Assembly: GCF_025398335.1 (NCBI RefSeq)
Contig: NZ_JAODOO010000001.1
Span: 186,001 to 250,000 of the forward strand
DNA: 64,000 bases
Source of the DNA: Clostridium sp. CX1
GTDB taxonomy: Bacteria > Bacillota > Clostridia > Clostridiales > Clostridiaceae
Direction of reading: 5' to 3'
Positions 7,878 to 16,310 of the stretch are shown one piece after another. The translations under genes were made by a program, and so were the position numbers. The stretch's first letter is position 1. Each line of letters opens with the position of its first letter. The notes under the pieces are model-generated. The model did not search any database. It had not been told where the DNA came from and worked only from the letters and a program-made list of their open reading frames with translations.

Positions 7878-9941
7878 ATGGAGAAAAAACTAGCTATTAT
7901 AAGTTACAGTCCATCAGTTATGGACACCTACCAAAAGCAAATTGTAAGTTTATTTTCAGATAAAGTTTTAGTAGACAAGTATTTTATAGGAAGTGAGGAA
8001 ATTAGAAAAGGCATAGAGGCAGACTTAGTGCTACTTCCTTCTTATAGTATATTTTTAGATATTAAACCCTATATAAACAAAAGCAGCGAGGTTATTGTCA
8101 TTAACAGAACCATATCTCAAGAGGCTTTAGATACAATTATGAATATACCGGAGGGAACAGAAGGCATACTATTAGATGAGAGCTTAGAATTAGCTGTTCA
8201 AATGGTTTCTATAATATATGGATTAGGAGGCAGACATATAGAGCTTACGCCTGCTTCTGTTGAAAATCATGAAAATACTAAAGAAAAAACTGTAATTTCA
8301 TTAGGGGAGTTGACATCTACCCTGGCACCAGGTACTGATATAATAAACCTTGGTAATGCTCTTTTGGATTTGGACACTATAGTGGATATAGGCGCTAAGC
8401 TTAATTTAATTCATGTTCTCCAAAGACAGGATATCAGAAAAAGCTATAAGGAAAGTGTAACTAGAAACTCTGGATTATCTAATATTATCAGGCAAACAAA
8501 TCGCTTTGAAAGTGAGCTGGATATTCTCCTTCAAGTTTTAGATGATGGTATTATAGGAGTTAATTCTAAGGGGATAATATCTATTTTTAATGAAGGTGCA
8601 GAAAATATTATAGGTTATAAAAGAACTAAGATTGTAGGAGGACAAGCAGCTTATATCTTGCCACATCTTCCTTTTGAATATGTGCTTAAAAATCGTGAGC
8701 CAATAAAGGAAAAGCTTATTAATATTAATGGTTATGATGTGGTGGTATCTACTCACCCCATAATTCATTCAAATAGACTATATGGAGCAGTTGCTATTGT
8801 AAGAAAGTTTAGTGATATAGAGAAGAAACAGCATAAGCTTAGAGAACAGCTTATAGGTAAGGGACATAGAGCAAAATACAGCTTTGAGGATATATCCGGG
8901 GAAAGCGAAGAAATAAAAAAATGTATTGATATTGCGAAAAGAATGGCAAAATCAGACTCCTCCATACTGCTTACAGGGGAAAGTGGAACAGGAAAGGAAC
9001 TCTTTGCCCAAGCTATACACAATGGCTCTAAAAGAAAAAATTATCAATTTGTAGCAGTAAACTGTGGTGCCCTGCCAGAAAGTCTTTTGGAAAGTGAATT
9101 GTTTGGATATGAGGAAGGTGCTTTTACAGGAGCTAGAAAAGGTGGAAAGCCAGGGCTTTTTGAATTAGCCCACAATGGAACTTTGTTTCTAGATGAAATT
9201 GGAGAAATGCCGCTAAATCTTCAGATGAGACTTTTAAGAGTTCTTCAGGAAAGAGAAGTAATGAGAATTGGCGGGGATAGGCTAATTAAAGTAAATATTA
9301 GAATAATTGTTGCAACTAATAGGGATCTGAAAACCATGGTTAAAAAGGGTGAGTTTAGAGAGGATTTATATTACAGATTGAAGGTACTGCCTTTGAAATT
9401 ACCTTCTTTAAGGACAAGAAAAGAAGATATATTACCTTTAATTAATGAAATGGAAAAAACCTTTAACACTAATTTTGATTTAACAAAGGCTGCAAAGGAG
9501 GCACTGCTTGCCCACAGCTGGAAGGGGAATATAAGAGAACTTAAAAATTATGTAGAGTATTTTGCTAATCTAGGCCTTAGAGAAGTAGACGTAGAGGACT
9601 TGCCCTTTGATGAGGAGGAAGAATTCTACGAGGACACTTTAAATTCAGAAGAAGAAAGCCTAGTGAAGAAACTTTTGGAAATTGGTGAAGATAAAATTCA
9701 GAGATATTTGTTTGTATTAGAAGAATTGGAAAAAAGTTATACTGACAAAAGGAGACTAGGGAGAAGAACTCTATATTTAATAGCTCTAGAAAAGGGCTTT
9801 TTTTTAAGTGAGCAGGAGATTAGAACGATCTTAATCAATCTTGAAAAGCTTCTAATGGTGAAGATTTATACTGGAAGAAGCGGCACTGTAATAACAGATT
9901 TGGGAAGAAAGGTAATTAAGGAGCTGAAACAAAAATATTAA
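7878..9941 (+). CDS. sigma-54-dependent transcriptional activator with PrpR_N sensor domain
   Basis: The 687-residue protein has a PrpR_N-type sensory region at about residues 1-170 and a PAS domain at about 195-310 (ILLQVLDDGIIGVNSKGIIS). A sigma-54 AAA+ core follows, with Walker A GESGTGKE near 365, the sigma-54-contacting GAFTGA near 414, and Walker B LFLDEIGEMP. The C-terminal 85 residues do not show the usual Fis helix-turn-helix and look like a winged helix (LSEQEIRTILINLEKLLMV). Activators of this type use ATP to open sigma-54 promoters after sensing a metabolite. A -24/-12 promoter lies 1.5 kb downstream before buk, so that operon is the probable target. The ligand is unknown; an acyl or keto acid derivative is an inference. 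Confidence 0.9.
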   Translation: MEKKLAIISYSPSVMDTYQKQIVSLFSDKVLVDKYFIGSEEIRKGIEADLVLLPSYSIFLDIKPYINKSSEVIVINRTISQEALDTIMNIPEGTEGILLDESLELAVQMVSIIYGLGGRHIELTPASVENHENTKEKTVISLGELTSTLAPGTDIINLGNALLDLDTIVDIGAKLNLIHVLQRQDIRKSYKESVTRNSGLSNIIRQTNRFESELDILLQVLDDGIIGVNSKGIISIFNEGAENIIGYKRTKIVGGQAAYILPHLPFEYVLKNREPIKEKLININGYDVVVSTHPIIHSNRLYGAVAIVRKFSDIEKKQHKLREQLIGKGHRAKYSFEDISGESEEIKKCIDIAKRMAKSDSSILLTGESGTGKELFAQAIHNGSKRKNYQFVAVNCGALPESLLESELFGYEEGAFTGARKGGKPGLFELAHNGTLFLDEIGEMPLNLQMRLLRVLQEREVMRIGGDRLIKVNIRIIVATNRDLKTMVKKGEFREDLYYRLKVLPLKLPSLRTRKEDILPLINEMEKTFNTNFDLTKAAKEALLAHSWKGNIRELKNYVEYFANLGLREVDVEDLPFDEEEEFYEDTLNSEEESLVKKLLEIGEDKIQRYLFVLEELEKSYTDKRRLGRRTLYLIALEKGFFLSEQEIRTILINLEKLLMVKIYTGRSGTVITDLGRKVIKELKQKY

Positions 9942-9998
9942 CACTCTTTAAGTTTATAGACAAATACCTCAGAAAAGTTTAACCGGTATTTCAAATAG

Positions 9999-10046
9999 AG
10001 GTATAGTCAGTAGAAAGCTTTAGAAGGACTCTCTAGTGCTATACCT
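9999..10046. terminator. hairpin between convergent genes
   Basis: AGGTATAG at 9999-10006 and CTATACCT at 10039-10046 are perfect inverted arms enclosing 32 bases. No strong T-run follows, so it may be an imperfect terminator for the activator gene and the converging exonuclease gene. Confidence 0.3.
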
Positions 10047-10065
10047 TAATAAAATATACCAGTAT

Positions 10066-10872
10066 TCAGTGCTCTAAAGATTGCTCCCGAGCATTATCCT
10101 GATTTTTCTCGCTATCAGAGGTATCCACCTGAAACTGATTTGTTCTACCCATCATATAAGCAAGTTTAATTATTGATTTTTCTTCCTCCGTCATTTCCCT
10201 ATTAAACATCTTTTCAAACTGACTGATAAGTTTATCGTTATCAATCTTTGGCTTAGAGTTATTTTGTCTCTTTGGAGCTATATAATCTTCTATATTATAT
10301 TTTTTAGGTTTAATCTTCTTATTAAAGATTCTGTTAAAAACCTCTGCAGTATAATAGGCATCATTAATTGCATTATGAAATTCATAATTAGTAAGTATTC
10401 CATAGGACTCCACTGCTTTATGAAGACCGATGTTAGTTCCTTTGGGACAGTTTAGATATCTCGAAGCATACCTTTGGATATCTATATAATCCCTAGGTAT
10501 CACAGAGAGGTCTAGTTTATGATAATGCACATTTCTAAGCAGCTCTTTTATATCTGTCATTCCCCAGACACATAAAATATTCTTAGAGTCCTCAATAAAA
10601 TTTATGAATTCTTCAAAAACATCCTTAAAAGGATTTGCATTATATAATTCTTCTGGATTTATATTAGTGAGATCTTTTATGAAGGGATTAAGCTCACTAT
10701 ATACTTCAGGCTTTACCAGTCTATCTAAAACTGAGGTTATTTTAAGGTTTTTGTCTAGCTTTATAGCACCAAGCTGGATTATTTCAAAGGGGCATAGGGG
10801 GTTTACATTGCTGCCTTCTTTATGAGAGTTATAGCTCTGGTTAAATTCTAGATCAAATACTATGTAACTCAT
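10066..10872 (-). CDS. ERI-1/KapD-like DEDDh 3'-5' exonuclease
   Basis: The 268-residue protein opens with YIVFDLEFNQSY, an Exo I motif in which the D-x-E pair is followed by FNQ, as in the ERI-1/KapD branch. It continues with Asp-containing Exo II (CVWGMTDIKELL) and a C-terminal HNAINDAYYTAEVF Exo III. Residues after about 195 form a charged, probably disordered tail with GRTNQFQVDTSDSEKN. Members are RNA 3'-end exonucleases in eukaryotes, and KapD is linked to sporulation control in Bacillus. The role here is not established. A candidate non-coding RNA with its own terminator lies directly upstream on the same strand. Confidence 0.8.
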   Translation of the reverse strand: MSYIVFDLEFNQSYNSHKEGSNVNPLCPFEIIQLGAIKLDKNLKITSVLDRLVKPEVYSELNPFIKDLTNINPEELYNANPFKDVFEEFINFIEDSKNILCVWGMTDIKELLRNVHYHKLDLSVIPRDYIDIQRYASRYLNCPKGTNIGLHKAVESYGILTNYEFHNAINDAYYTAEVFNRIFNKKIKPKKYNIEDYIAPKRQNNSKPKIDNDKLISQFEKMFNREMTEEEKSIIKLAYMMGRTNQFQVDTSDSEKNQDNAREQSLEH

Positions 10873-10962
10873 ATAATTATCCTCGAAAATTAATAATAAT
10901 ATTACTTAGTATATCACTGAATAATATAAAAAAATACTAAAATCATTCAAATAATTCTTAGT

Positions 10963-11296
10963 AAAAAAGTTAAAGCCAGTACTTAATGACTTAAGCACTG
11001 ACTATAATTACATTTTTATAATTACATCCAAAATACCGGTACTCCTATTTTGACACCTATCTCTCGATAGGTGGGTAATCTCACAGATGGCTCTATCGCC
11101 TTCAATGCCATAAAAGGACTCACAAGAAAGTACATATCCACATCTAGATATTGATCTCCCGAAGCTTTAATGTAGGTTCAAAAAAGGAGCTTAACGAATA
11201 TTTCAGAAATCACAATCTATATTAGCGTTATGGGGTACCACTAGGTACCTGTAAACTAGCTTAGATACTGAGTAAACAATGTTACTGTCCTTCGCT
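10963..11296 (-). ncRNA. candidate structured non-coding RNA, family not recognised
   Basis: A 660-bp gap holds no ORF. On the minus strand it shows a promoter (TTGCAT at 11331-11326, 17-bp spacer, TATTAT at 11308-11303). About 330 nt later comes a strong terminator (AGTCAGTGCTTAA pairing with TTAAGTACTGGCT at 11003-10974, then a T-run at 10968-10963). Between them are several hairpins: CACCTATC-GAGA-GATAGGTG with a GNRA loop near 11063, GGTACC-TAGT-GGTACC near 11240, and CAAAATA/TATTTTG near 11038. A long-range ATTTCAG/CTGAAAT pair joins the 5' region to a site 95 bases on. It lacks tmRNA, RNase P, SRP, 6S and T-box signatures. It could be a free RNA or a terminator-controlled leader of the exonuclease gene. 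Confidence 0.5.
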
Positions 11297-11357
11297 GAAA
11301 TTATAATAACACATTTAATTTATCTATGCAAGAGCAAAAATAACCTAGATAAAAAAT

Positions 11358-11404
11358 TTAATGGGTTGATTGGTGTTGAAAAAACATACCGATTAACCCA
11401 TTAA
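11358..11404. promoter_or_regulatory. long inverted repeat, candidate activator-binding site or hairpin
   Basis: TTAATGGGTTGATTGGTGTT at 11358-11377 pairs with the segment at 11384-11404, whose complement begins TTAATGGGTTAATCGGTATG, with only a few mismatches. It is centred about 90 bp upstream of the sigma-54 promoter, the usual place for an enhancer-binding site. Because the arms can also form an RNA hairpin, a terminator or leader role is possible. Confidence 0.5.
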
Positions 11405-11460
11405 TTTCATTATGAATTGCAGGAGCTTAGTAAAATAAATAGATTAAAAGATGGACATTA

Positions 11461-11477
11461 TTGGCATAATATTTGCT
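11461..11477 (+). promoter_or_regulatory. sigma-54 (-24/-12) promoter of the buk operon
   Basis: The sequence TTGGCATAATATTTGCT has GG at 11463-11464 and GC at 11475-11476, exactly 12 bases apart as required, and matches TTGGCAC-N4-TTGCT at nearly all conserved bases. Transcription would begin near 11488, 44 bases before the buk ATG. No equally good sigma-A promoter is evident. Confidence 0.85.
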
Positions 11478-11531
11478 ATATAAAAGGTTGAATATAGTTT
11501 TTAAAAAATTCTAACAAATTGGAGGGAATAT

Positions 11532-12593
11532 ATGTATAAAATATTAGCTATTAATCCAGGTTCTACTTCTACAAAGATAGCTCTTTACGAAGATACTAAT
11601 GAATTATTTAAGAAAAATATAGAGCACTCTAATGAAGAAATAGCAAAATATAAAAATATTACAGACCAGTATGAAATGAGATATAAGGCCATAATGGACC
11701 TTTTAGAAGAAATGAATTTTGATGTTAAAGAGCTCTCTGCTGTAGTTGGAAGAGGGGGATTACTGCCACCAGTTAAGTCTGGAGCTTATAGAGTAAATGA
11801 GGCTATGGTGGAAAGATTAGCTAAAAGACCTTTAGTTGAACATGCATCAAATTTAGGAGCTATAATTGCTAATGAAATATCAAAGCCTTTACATATACCA
11901 GCATTTATATATGACTCCGTAGCGGTAGATGAGCTTCAGGATATTGCAAGAATATCTGGAATGGCAGATATAAAAAGAGAAAGCTTTGTTCATGCGCTAA
12001 ACATGAGGGCAGTGGCTATGAAAGTAGCAGAAAAGATACAAAAACCTTATGAAGAGGTTAACTTTATTGTGGCTCACCTAGGTGGAGGTATATCCATAAG
12101 TGTTCACAATAAGGGCAAAATGATTGACATTGTATCCGATGATGAAGGACCATTCTCACCGGAAAGGGCTGGAAGAGTGCCTTGTAAACGATTAATAGAG
12201 ATGTGCTATAAAAACGATAAAAACGTTATGAAAAAGAAGCTAAGAGGAGAGGGTGGACTTATTTCCTACTTAGGAACTAATAGTGCCCTTGAAGTAGAAA
12301 AGAAAATATTAAGCGGGGATGAAGAAGCTAAGCTAGTTTATGAAGCTATGGCATATCAGATAGCAAAGGGAATAGGAGAGCTAGCTACAGTAGTAGATGG
12401 GGAAGTAGATGCAATAGTAATAACAGGAGGCATAGCCTACTCAAAAATGATAACAGAGTGGATACAAAAGAGAGTAAAGTTTATTGCCAATGTGGAAATC
12501 GTACCAGGAGAAAACGAACTAGAGGCTCTAGCTTTTGGAACTCTTAGAGTATTAAAAGGTGAAGAAAAGGCACATGAGTATGACTTAGATTAA
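11532..12593 (+). CDS. buk: butyrate kinase (branched/aryl acyl kinase possible)
   Basis: The 353-residue protein begins ILAINPGSTSTKIALYEDT, the acetokinase-family phosphate-binding start. It also carries GRGGLLPPVKSGAYRVNEAM and VAHLGGGISISVH, diagnostic of butyrate kinases, and its length is usual for the family. It converts acyl phosphate plus ADP to the free acid and ATP by substrate-level phosphorylation in the cytoplasm. No ptb partner is present. Instead it heads an operon with an aminotransferase and IorAB, which suggests branched or aryl acyl phosphates as substrates (inference). GGAGGG precedes the ATG by 5 bases, and the sigma-54 promoter is directly upstream. Confidence 0.9.
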   Translation: MYKILAINPGSTSTKIALYEDTNELFKKNIEHSNEEIAKYKNITDQYEMRYKAIMDLLEEMNFDVKELSAVVGRGGLLPPVKSGAYRVNEAMVERLAKRPLVEHASNLGAIIANEISKPLHIPAFIYDSVAVDELQDIARISGMADIKRESFVHALNMRAVAMKVAEKIQKPYEEVNFIVAHLGGGISISVHNKGKMIDIVSDDEGPFSPERAGRVPCKRLIEMCYKNDKNVMKKKLRGEGGLISYLGTNSALEVEKKILSGDEEAKLVYEAMAYQIAKGIGELATVVDGEVDAIVITGGIAYSKMITEWIQKRVKFIANVEIVPGENELEALAFGTLRVLKGEEKAHEYDLD

Positions 12594-12618
12594 TAAAGGA
12601 AATGGATTTATAACTTTT

Positions 12619-12651
12619 AAGGGGAAGGCACAGGAATATGATTTAAATTAA
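12619..12651 (+). pseudogene. relic of a second buk 3' end
   Basis: Between buk and the aminotransferase gene there is a short in-frame tail reading GKAQEYDLN then stop, which mirrors the true buk C-terminus EKAHEYDLD then stop located 58 bases upstream. The DNA is similar over about 30 bases. This looks like the remnant of a tandem duplicate kinase gene after deletion, or a local duplication. It is not expressed as a protein on its own. Confidence 0.45.
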
Positions 12652-12670
12652 TATTAATAGGGGGAAAATC

Positions 12671-13795
12671 ATGGGAAAGTGTTTATTTAGAAATGAAGTA
12701 AATTCAGTAAGGCCTTATGTTCCAGGTAAGCCTGTAGAGGAATTAAAGAGAGAATTAGGCTTAGAAGATATTGAAAAGCTTGCGTCTAACGAAAATCCAT
12801 TAGGACCATCACCTAAAGCAATAGAGGCTATAAGAAAAGAAGCGGAGTACATTAATATATATCCAGAATCTAATGCTACAAAGGTAAAAGAAAAGCTAGC
12901 AGAAAAATATAATTTATCTGTTGATAACATCGTTACAGGTAATGGGGGAGAAGAACTTCTAAAATTAATAGCAGAAACCTTTATAAATTCTGGCGATGAA
13001 GCAATAATGGCTGATACTACCTTTGATAAGTATGCATCAGAAGTATCCTTTATGGGAGGAACAGCGGTAAAGCTTCCTTTAAAGAATTATAAACATGATT
13101 TTGAAGGTTTTATAGGCACTATAAATGATAATACAAAACTAATATTCATATGTAATCCAAATAATCCTACAGGAAATATAGCTACTAAAGATGAGTTAGA
13201 TAGCTTTGTGAAAAATGTACCTGAGGATGTAGTAATAGTTTTAGATGAAGCTTATTATGACTATGCTGTTATGAATCCAGAGTATCCAGACAGCTTAGAA
13301 ATATTAAAGAAGAGACCAAATACTATTATTCTGAGAACTTTTTCTAAGGTTGCTGGAATAGCTGCTGTTAGAATAGGATACCTTTTGACTTCTAAGGAAA
13401 TTGCTGATGCTATGAATAAGATAAGACTAGTTTTTAGCGTAAATAGATTAGCACAGGCAGCAGCATTAGGAGCACTTGAGGATACAGAGCATATACAAAA
13501 AACTGTAGAATTAAACTACAAGTCACTAGGATTAATGGAAGAATATTTTAATAAAAGAAGTTTTGAATATATAAAGTCTAATGCAAACTTTATATTTGTT
13601 AATATAGGAGAAGACTCAAGAGTGGTCTTCAATGAATTATTGAAAAAGGGAATAATAATAAGACCAGGATATCTATGGGGTTGGGATAGCTGGCTCCGAA
13701 TAAGCACAGGCACAATTGAGCAAACACAAAAGTTTGTAGATAAATTAGATGAAGTGTTAAATGAACTTTGTAAAAATGAATTAAGTTTAGCATAA
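12671..13795 (+). CDS. histidinol-phosphate/aromatic aminotransferase family enzyme
   Basis: The 374-residue class I/II PLP aminotransferase has the HisC-type start [18 protein letters not shown] and the NPNNPTGN substrate and cofactor loop. [10 protein letters not shown] carries the PLP-ring Asp and Tyr, [17 protein letters not shown] holds the Schiff-base Lys, and [15 protein letters not shown] holds the C-terminal Arg. Sequence alone gives histidinol-phosphate aminotransferase. No other his gene is nearby, and it lies between buk and iorA, so it more likely transaminates aromatic (or similar) amino acids to 2-oxo acids for IorAB. GGGGGAAAA precedes the ATG. Confidence 0.85.
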   Translation: MGKCLFRNEVNSVRPYVPGKPVEELKRELGLEDIEKLASNENPLGPSPKAIEAIRKEAEYINIYPESNATKVKEKLAEKYNLSVDNIVTGNGGEELLKLIAETFINSGDEAIMADTTFDKYASEVSFMGGTAVKLPLKNYKHDFEGFIGTINDNTKLIFICNPNNPTGNIATKDELDSFVKNVPEDVVIVLDEAYYDYAVMNPEYPDSLEILKKRPNTIILRTFSKVAGIAAVRIGYLLTSKEIADAMNKIRLVFSVNRLAQAAALGALEDTEHIQKTVELNYKSLGLMEEYFNKRSFEYIKSNANFIFVNIGEDSRVVFNELLKKGIIIRPGYLWGWDSWLRISTGTIEQTQKFVDKLDEVLNELCKNELSLA

Positions 13796-13823
13796 TAGGG
13801 TTAAAAAAGAAGGGGGAACATAA

Positions 13824-15605
13824 ATGAAAAAGCTTATGACAGGTAATGAAGCAATTGCCAGAGGATTTTATGAAGCAGGGGGAAATGTAGCAGCAGCTTA
13901 CCCAGGAACACCATCTACAGAAATACTTGAGAATATTTCAGAGTATAAGGAAATTTACTCAGAGTGGGCTCCAAATGAAAAGGTTGCAGTAGAAGTTGCA
14001 ATAGGTGCTTCTATAGCAGGAGCAAGATCTCTATCAGCTATGAAGCACGTAGGAGTGAATGTAGCTGCAGATCCTTTCATGACTTATGCTTATGAGGGAG
14101 TAAATGGAGGCTTTATACTAGTTTCTGCAGATGATCCAGGAATGCATTCATCACAAAATGAACAGGATAATAGATATTATGCAAAGTTTGCTAAAATAGC
14201 TATGGTAGAGCCAAGTGACAGTCAGGAAGCAAAGGATTTTGTAAAAGATGCTTTAGAAATATCAGAGAACTTCGATACTCCAGTACTTTTTAGAGTTTCC
14301 ACAAGAATATGTCACTCAAAGTCTTTAGTTGAACTAGGAGAAAGACAAGAGGTGGAAATGAAGCCTTATGTAAAAACACCAGATAAGTTCATTATTACAC
14401 CAGCTCATGCTAAGAAACTTCACGTAGTTGTTGAAGATAGACTAAAAAAATTAGAGGAATTTAGTAATAATACTCCTCTAAACACAATTGAGTGGGCAGA
14501 TAAGAAAATAGGTATAATAACTTCCGGTATATCTTATCAATATGCTAAAGAAGTATTCGGAGATAAGGCTTCCTATTTAAAATTAGGATTTACTCATCCA
14601 CTTCCTTTTGCAAAAATAGAAGCTTTTGCTAAAGAAGTAGAAACTTTATATGTAATAGAAGAACTTGAGCCTTATATAGAAGAGCAGATAAAGGCTAGAG
14701 GAATAGCTTGTATAGGCAAAGATAAAATTACAAACATGGGAGAGTTAAATCCAGATGTAGTTGCTAGTGCTCTTGTAGCAGAGGAAGCTAAAGAAGAAGT
14801 AGCAAGCAGCCTTGAAGCACTACAACAGGGAGTTATTTCAAGACCACCTACTTTATGTGCAGGATGTCCACACAGAGGTCTATTCTACAGCTTATCAAAG
14901 AAAAAGAACATTATGATTACTGGAGATATAGGCTGTTATACTCTAGGTTCTGCAGAGCCTTTAAATGCAATGGATACTTGTATCTGCATGGGAGCTTCTG
15001 TAAGTGCTGGTCACGGAGCACAAAAGGTTTTCAACATGAGAGGGGAAAACAAAAAGGTAGTAGCTGTGCTAGGAGATTCAACTTTCTTCCATACAGGACT
15101 ATCAAGCTTAATAGATGTAGTTTATAACAAAGGAAATTCTGTTACTATAGTTCTAGATAACAGAATAACTGGAATGACAGGACATCAGGAAAACCCAGGT
15201 ACAGGCTATACTTTAATGGGAGAAAAGACTGAAGCTATAGATATAGAAAAGCTTTGTAGAGCTGTAGGAGTTAAGAATGTAAAGGTTGTAAACCCATTAA
15301 ACCTAAAGGAAACAGATGAAGCAGTAAATGAAGCATTAAAAGCTGACGAACCTTCTGTTATCATTACAAAATGGCCATGCGTTCTTAAAAAGTTAAGTGT
15401 AGAAGATAAGCAGCAGTTTGATTGCAGCGTTAAGAGCTATGAAGTAAATGAAGATAAATGTAAGAAGTGTAAGATGTGTACTAAGACAGGATGTCCAGCT
15501 ATATCAATGAAGGAATATTCAAGCATAGATAAGACTATGTGTGTAGGCTGTTCATTATGTGCACAAGTTTGTCCATTTGAAGCAATAGAAAGGGTAGGTG
15601 AATAG
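13824..15605 (+). CDS. iorA: indolepyruvate ferredoxin oxidoreductase, alpha subunit
   Basis: The 593-residue protein begins MTGNEAIARGFYEAGGNVAAAYPGTPSTE, the IorA N-terminal pyrimidine-binding domain. It has the TPP domain with GDIGCYTLG and GDSTFFHTGL around residues 370-430. Two ferredoxin-type clusters lie at the end (CKKCKMCTKTGCP and CVGCSLCAQVCPFEA, residues about 546-587). With IorB it oxidatively decarboxylates aryl 2-oxo acids to aryl-acetyl-CoA while reducing ferredoxin. The stop lies 2 bases before the iorB ATG, so translation is coupled. The adjacent aminotransferase would supply the 2-oxo acid. All cluster cysteines are present. Confidence 0.95.
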   Translation: MKKLMTGNEAIARGFYEAGGNVAAAYPGTPSTEILENISEYKEIYSEWAPNEKVAVEVAIGASIAGARSLSAMKHVGVNVAADPFMTYAYEGVNGGFILVSADDPGMHSSQNEQDNRYYAKFAKIAMVEPSDSQEAKDFVKDALEISENFDTPVLFRVSTRICHSKSLVELGERQEVEMKPYVKTPDKFIITPAHAKKLHVVVEDRLKKLEEFSNNTPLNTIEWADKKIGIITSGISYQYAKEVFGDKASYLKLGFTHPLPFAKIEAFAKEVETLYVIEELEPYIEEQIKARGIACIGKDKITNMGELNPDVVASALVAEEAKEEVASSLEALQQGVISRPPTLCAGCPHRGLFYSLSKKKNIMITGDIGCYTLGSAEPLNAMDTCICMGASVSAGHGAQKVFNMRGENKKVVAVLGDSTFFHTGLSSLIDVVYNKGNSVTIVLDNRITGMTGHQENPGTGYTLMGEKTEAIDIEKLCRAVGVKNVKVVNPLNLKETDEAVNEALKADEPSVIITKWPCVLKKLSVEDKQQFDCSVKSYEVNEDKCKKCKMCTKTGCPAISMKEYSSIDKTMCVGCSLCAQVCPFEAIERVGE

Positions 15606-15607
15606 TA

Positions 15608-16183
15608 ATGAGTGACGTAAAAAATATTCTTTTAGTTGGTGTTGGAGGACAGGGTACAATACTAGCTTCTAAAATACTTTGTGCTGGATTAATAGATGCA
15701 GGTTATGACGTAAAGATGTCAGAGGTTCATGGAATGGCTCAAAGAGGAGGAAGCGTTACAACACAGGTTAGATATGGTAAAAAGGTATATTCACCTATCA
15801 TAGGAAAAGGCCAGGCAGATGTAATTGTTGCCTTTGAAAGAATAGAAGCTTTAAGATGGATAGAGTATTTAAAGCCAGATGGAAAAATAGTAGTAAATGA
15901 TTATGCTATACCTTCTGCTACTGTGCTTTCAGGAAAGGAACAATATCCAGAGGATGTAGTAGACAGATTAAAGGGAGCTTTCAAAAATCTAACTATTATA
16001 AATGCATCAGGAGAAGCGTTAGAACTTGGAAACATTAAGGCACAGAACGTAGTTATGCTTGGAGGCCTTGTAAAGGCTCTAAACCTTCCAGAAGTAGACT
16101 GGGTTAAAGCAGTTCGTGAAAATGTAAAGGAAAAATTTGTTGACTTAAATATAGCTGCTCTTGAAAGAGGTATGGCTGTATAA
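15608..16183 (+). CDS. iorB: indolepyruvate ferredoxin oxidoreductase, beta subunit
   Basis: The 191-residue protein has the gamma-domain motif LLVGVGGQGTILASKIL at residues 8-24 and then VHGMAQRGGSVTTQVRYG, both standard for IorB and related 2-oxoacid:ferredoxin oxidoreductase subunits. It completes the catalytic complex with IorA. The gene begins 2 bases after the iorA stop and is the last of the operon; a strong terminator follows 8 bases after its stop. Confidence 0.95.
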   Translation: MSDVKNILLVGVGGQGTILASKILCAGLIDAGYDVKMSEVHGMAQRGGSVTTQVRYGKKVYSPIIGKGQADVIVAFERIEALRWIEYLKPDGKIVVNDYAIPSATVLSGKEQYPEDVVDRLKGAFKNLTIINASGEALELGNIKAQNVVMLGGLVKALNLPEVDWVKAVRENVKEKFVDLNIAALERGMAV

Positions 16184-16190
16184 TGAATAA

Positions 16191-16229
16191 AAAACTGGCA
16201 TATGTTTAAAAGCATGTGCCAGTTTTTTA
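16191..16229 (+). terminator. terminator of the buk-iorB operon
   Basis: AAAACTGGCA-ATG and CAT-TGCCAGTTTTTT form a long stem at 16191-16227 with a T-run. It is clear and strong. Confidence 0.9.
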
Positions 16230-16250
16230 TTGAGTTCCTAGTGAAAAAGG

Positions 16251-16274
16251 AGTAAAATTTTAGTAAAATTTACT
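16251..16274. promoter_or_regulatory. dyad upstream of galKT, possible operator
   Basis: AGTAAA at 16251 and TTTACT at 16269 are inverted ends of a 24-bp AT-rich segment that also contains two direct AGTAAAATTT units. It sits about 40 bp before the gal fusion gene start, where a sugar repressor could bind. The AT richness makes chance similarity likely. Confidence 0.25.
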
Positions 16275-16310
16275 TTGTTTTAAAAGCACAGAACACAAGG
16301 GGGTATTCAA

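Noticed and set aside
10963-11296. T-box, tmRNA, RNase P or SRP identity for the candidate RNA
   Set aside because: GGAGTACCGG near the 3' part recalls a T-box core, but the specifier-arm features, the tRNA-like ends of tmRNA, and the conserved blocks of RNase P and SRP RNA are missing.
14855-15127. 90-codon ORF inside iorA
   Set aside because: It is a +1 frame shadow of conserved iorA coding sequence with no independent support.
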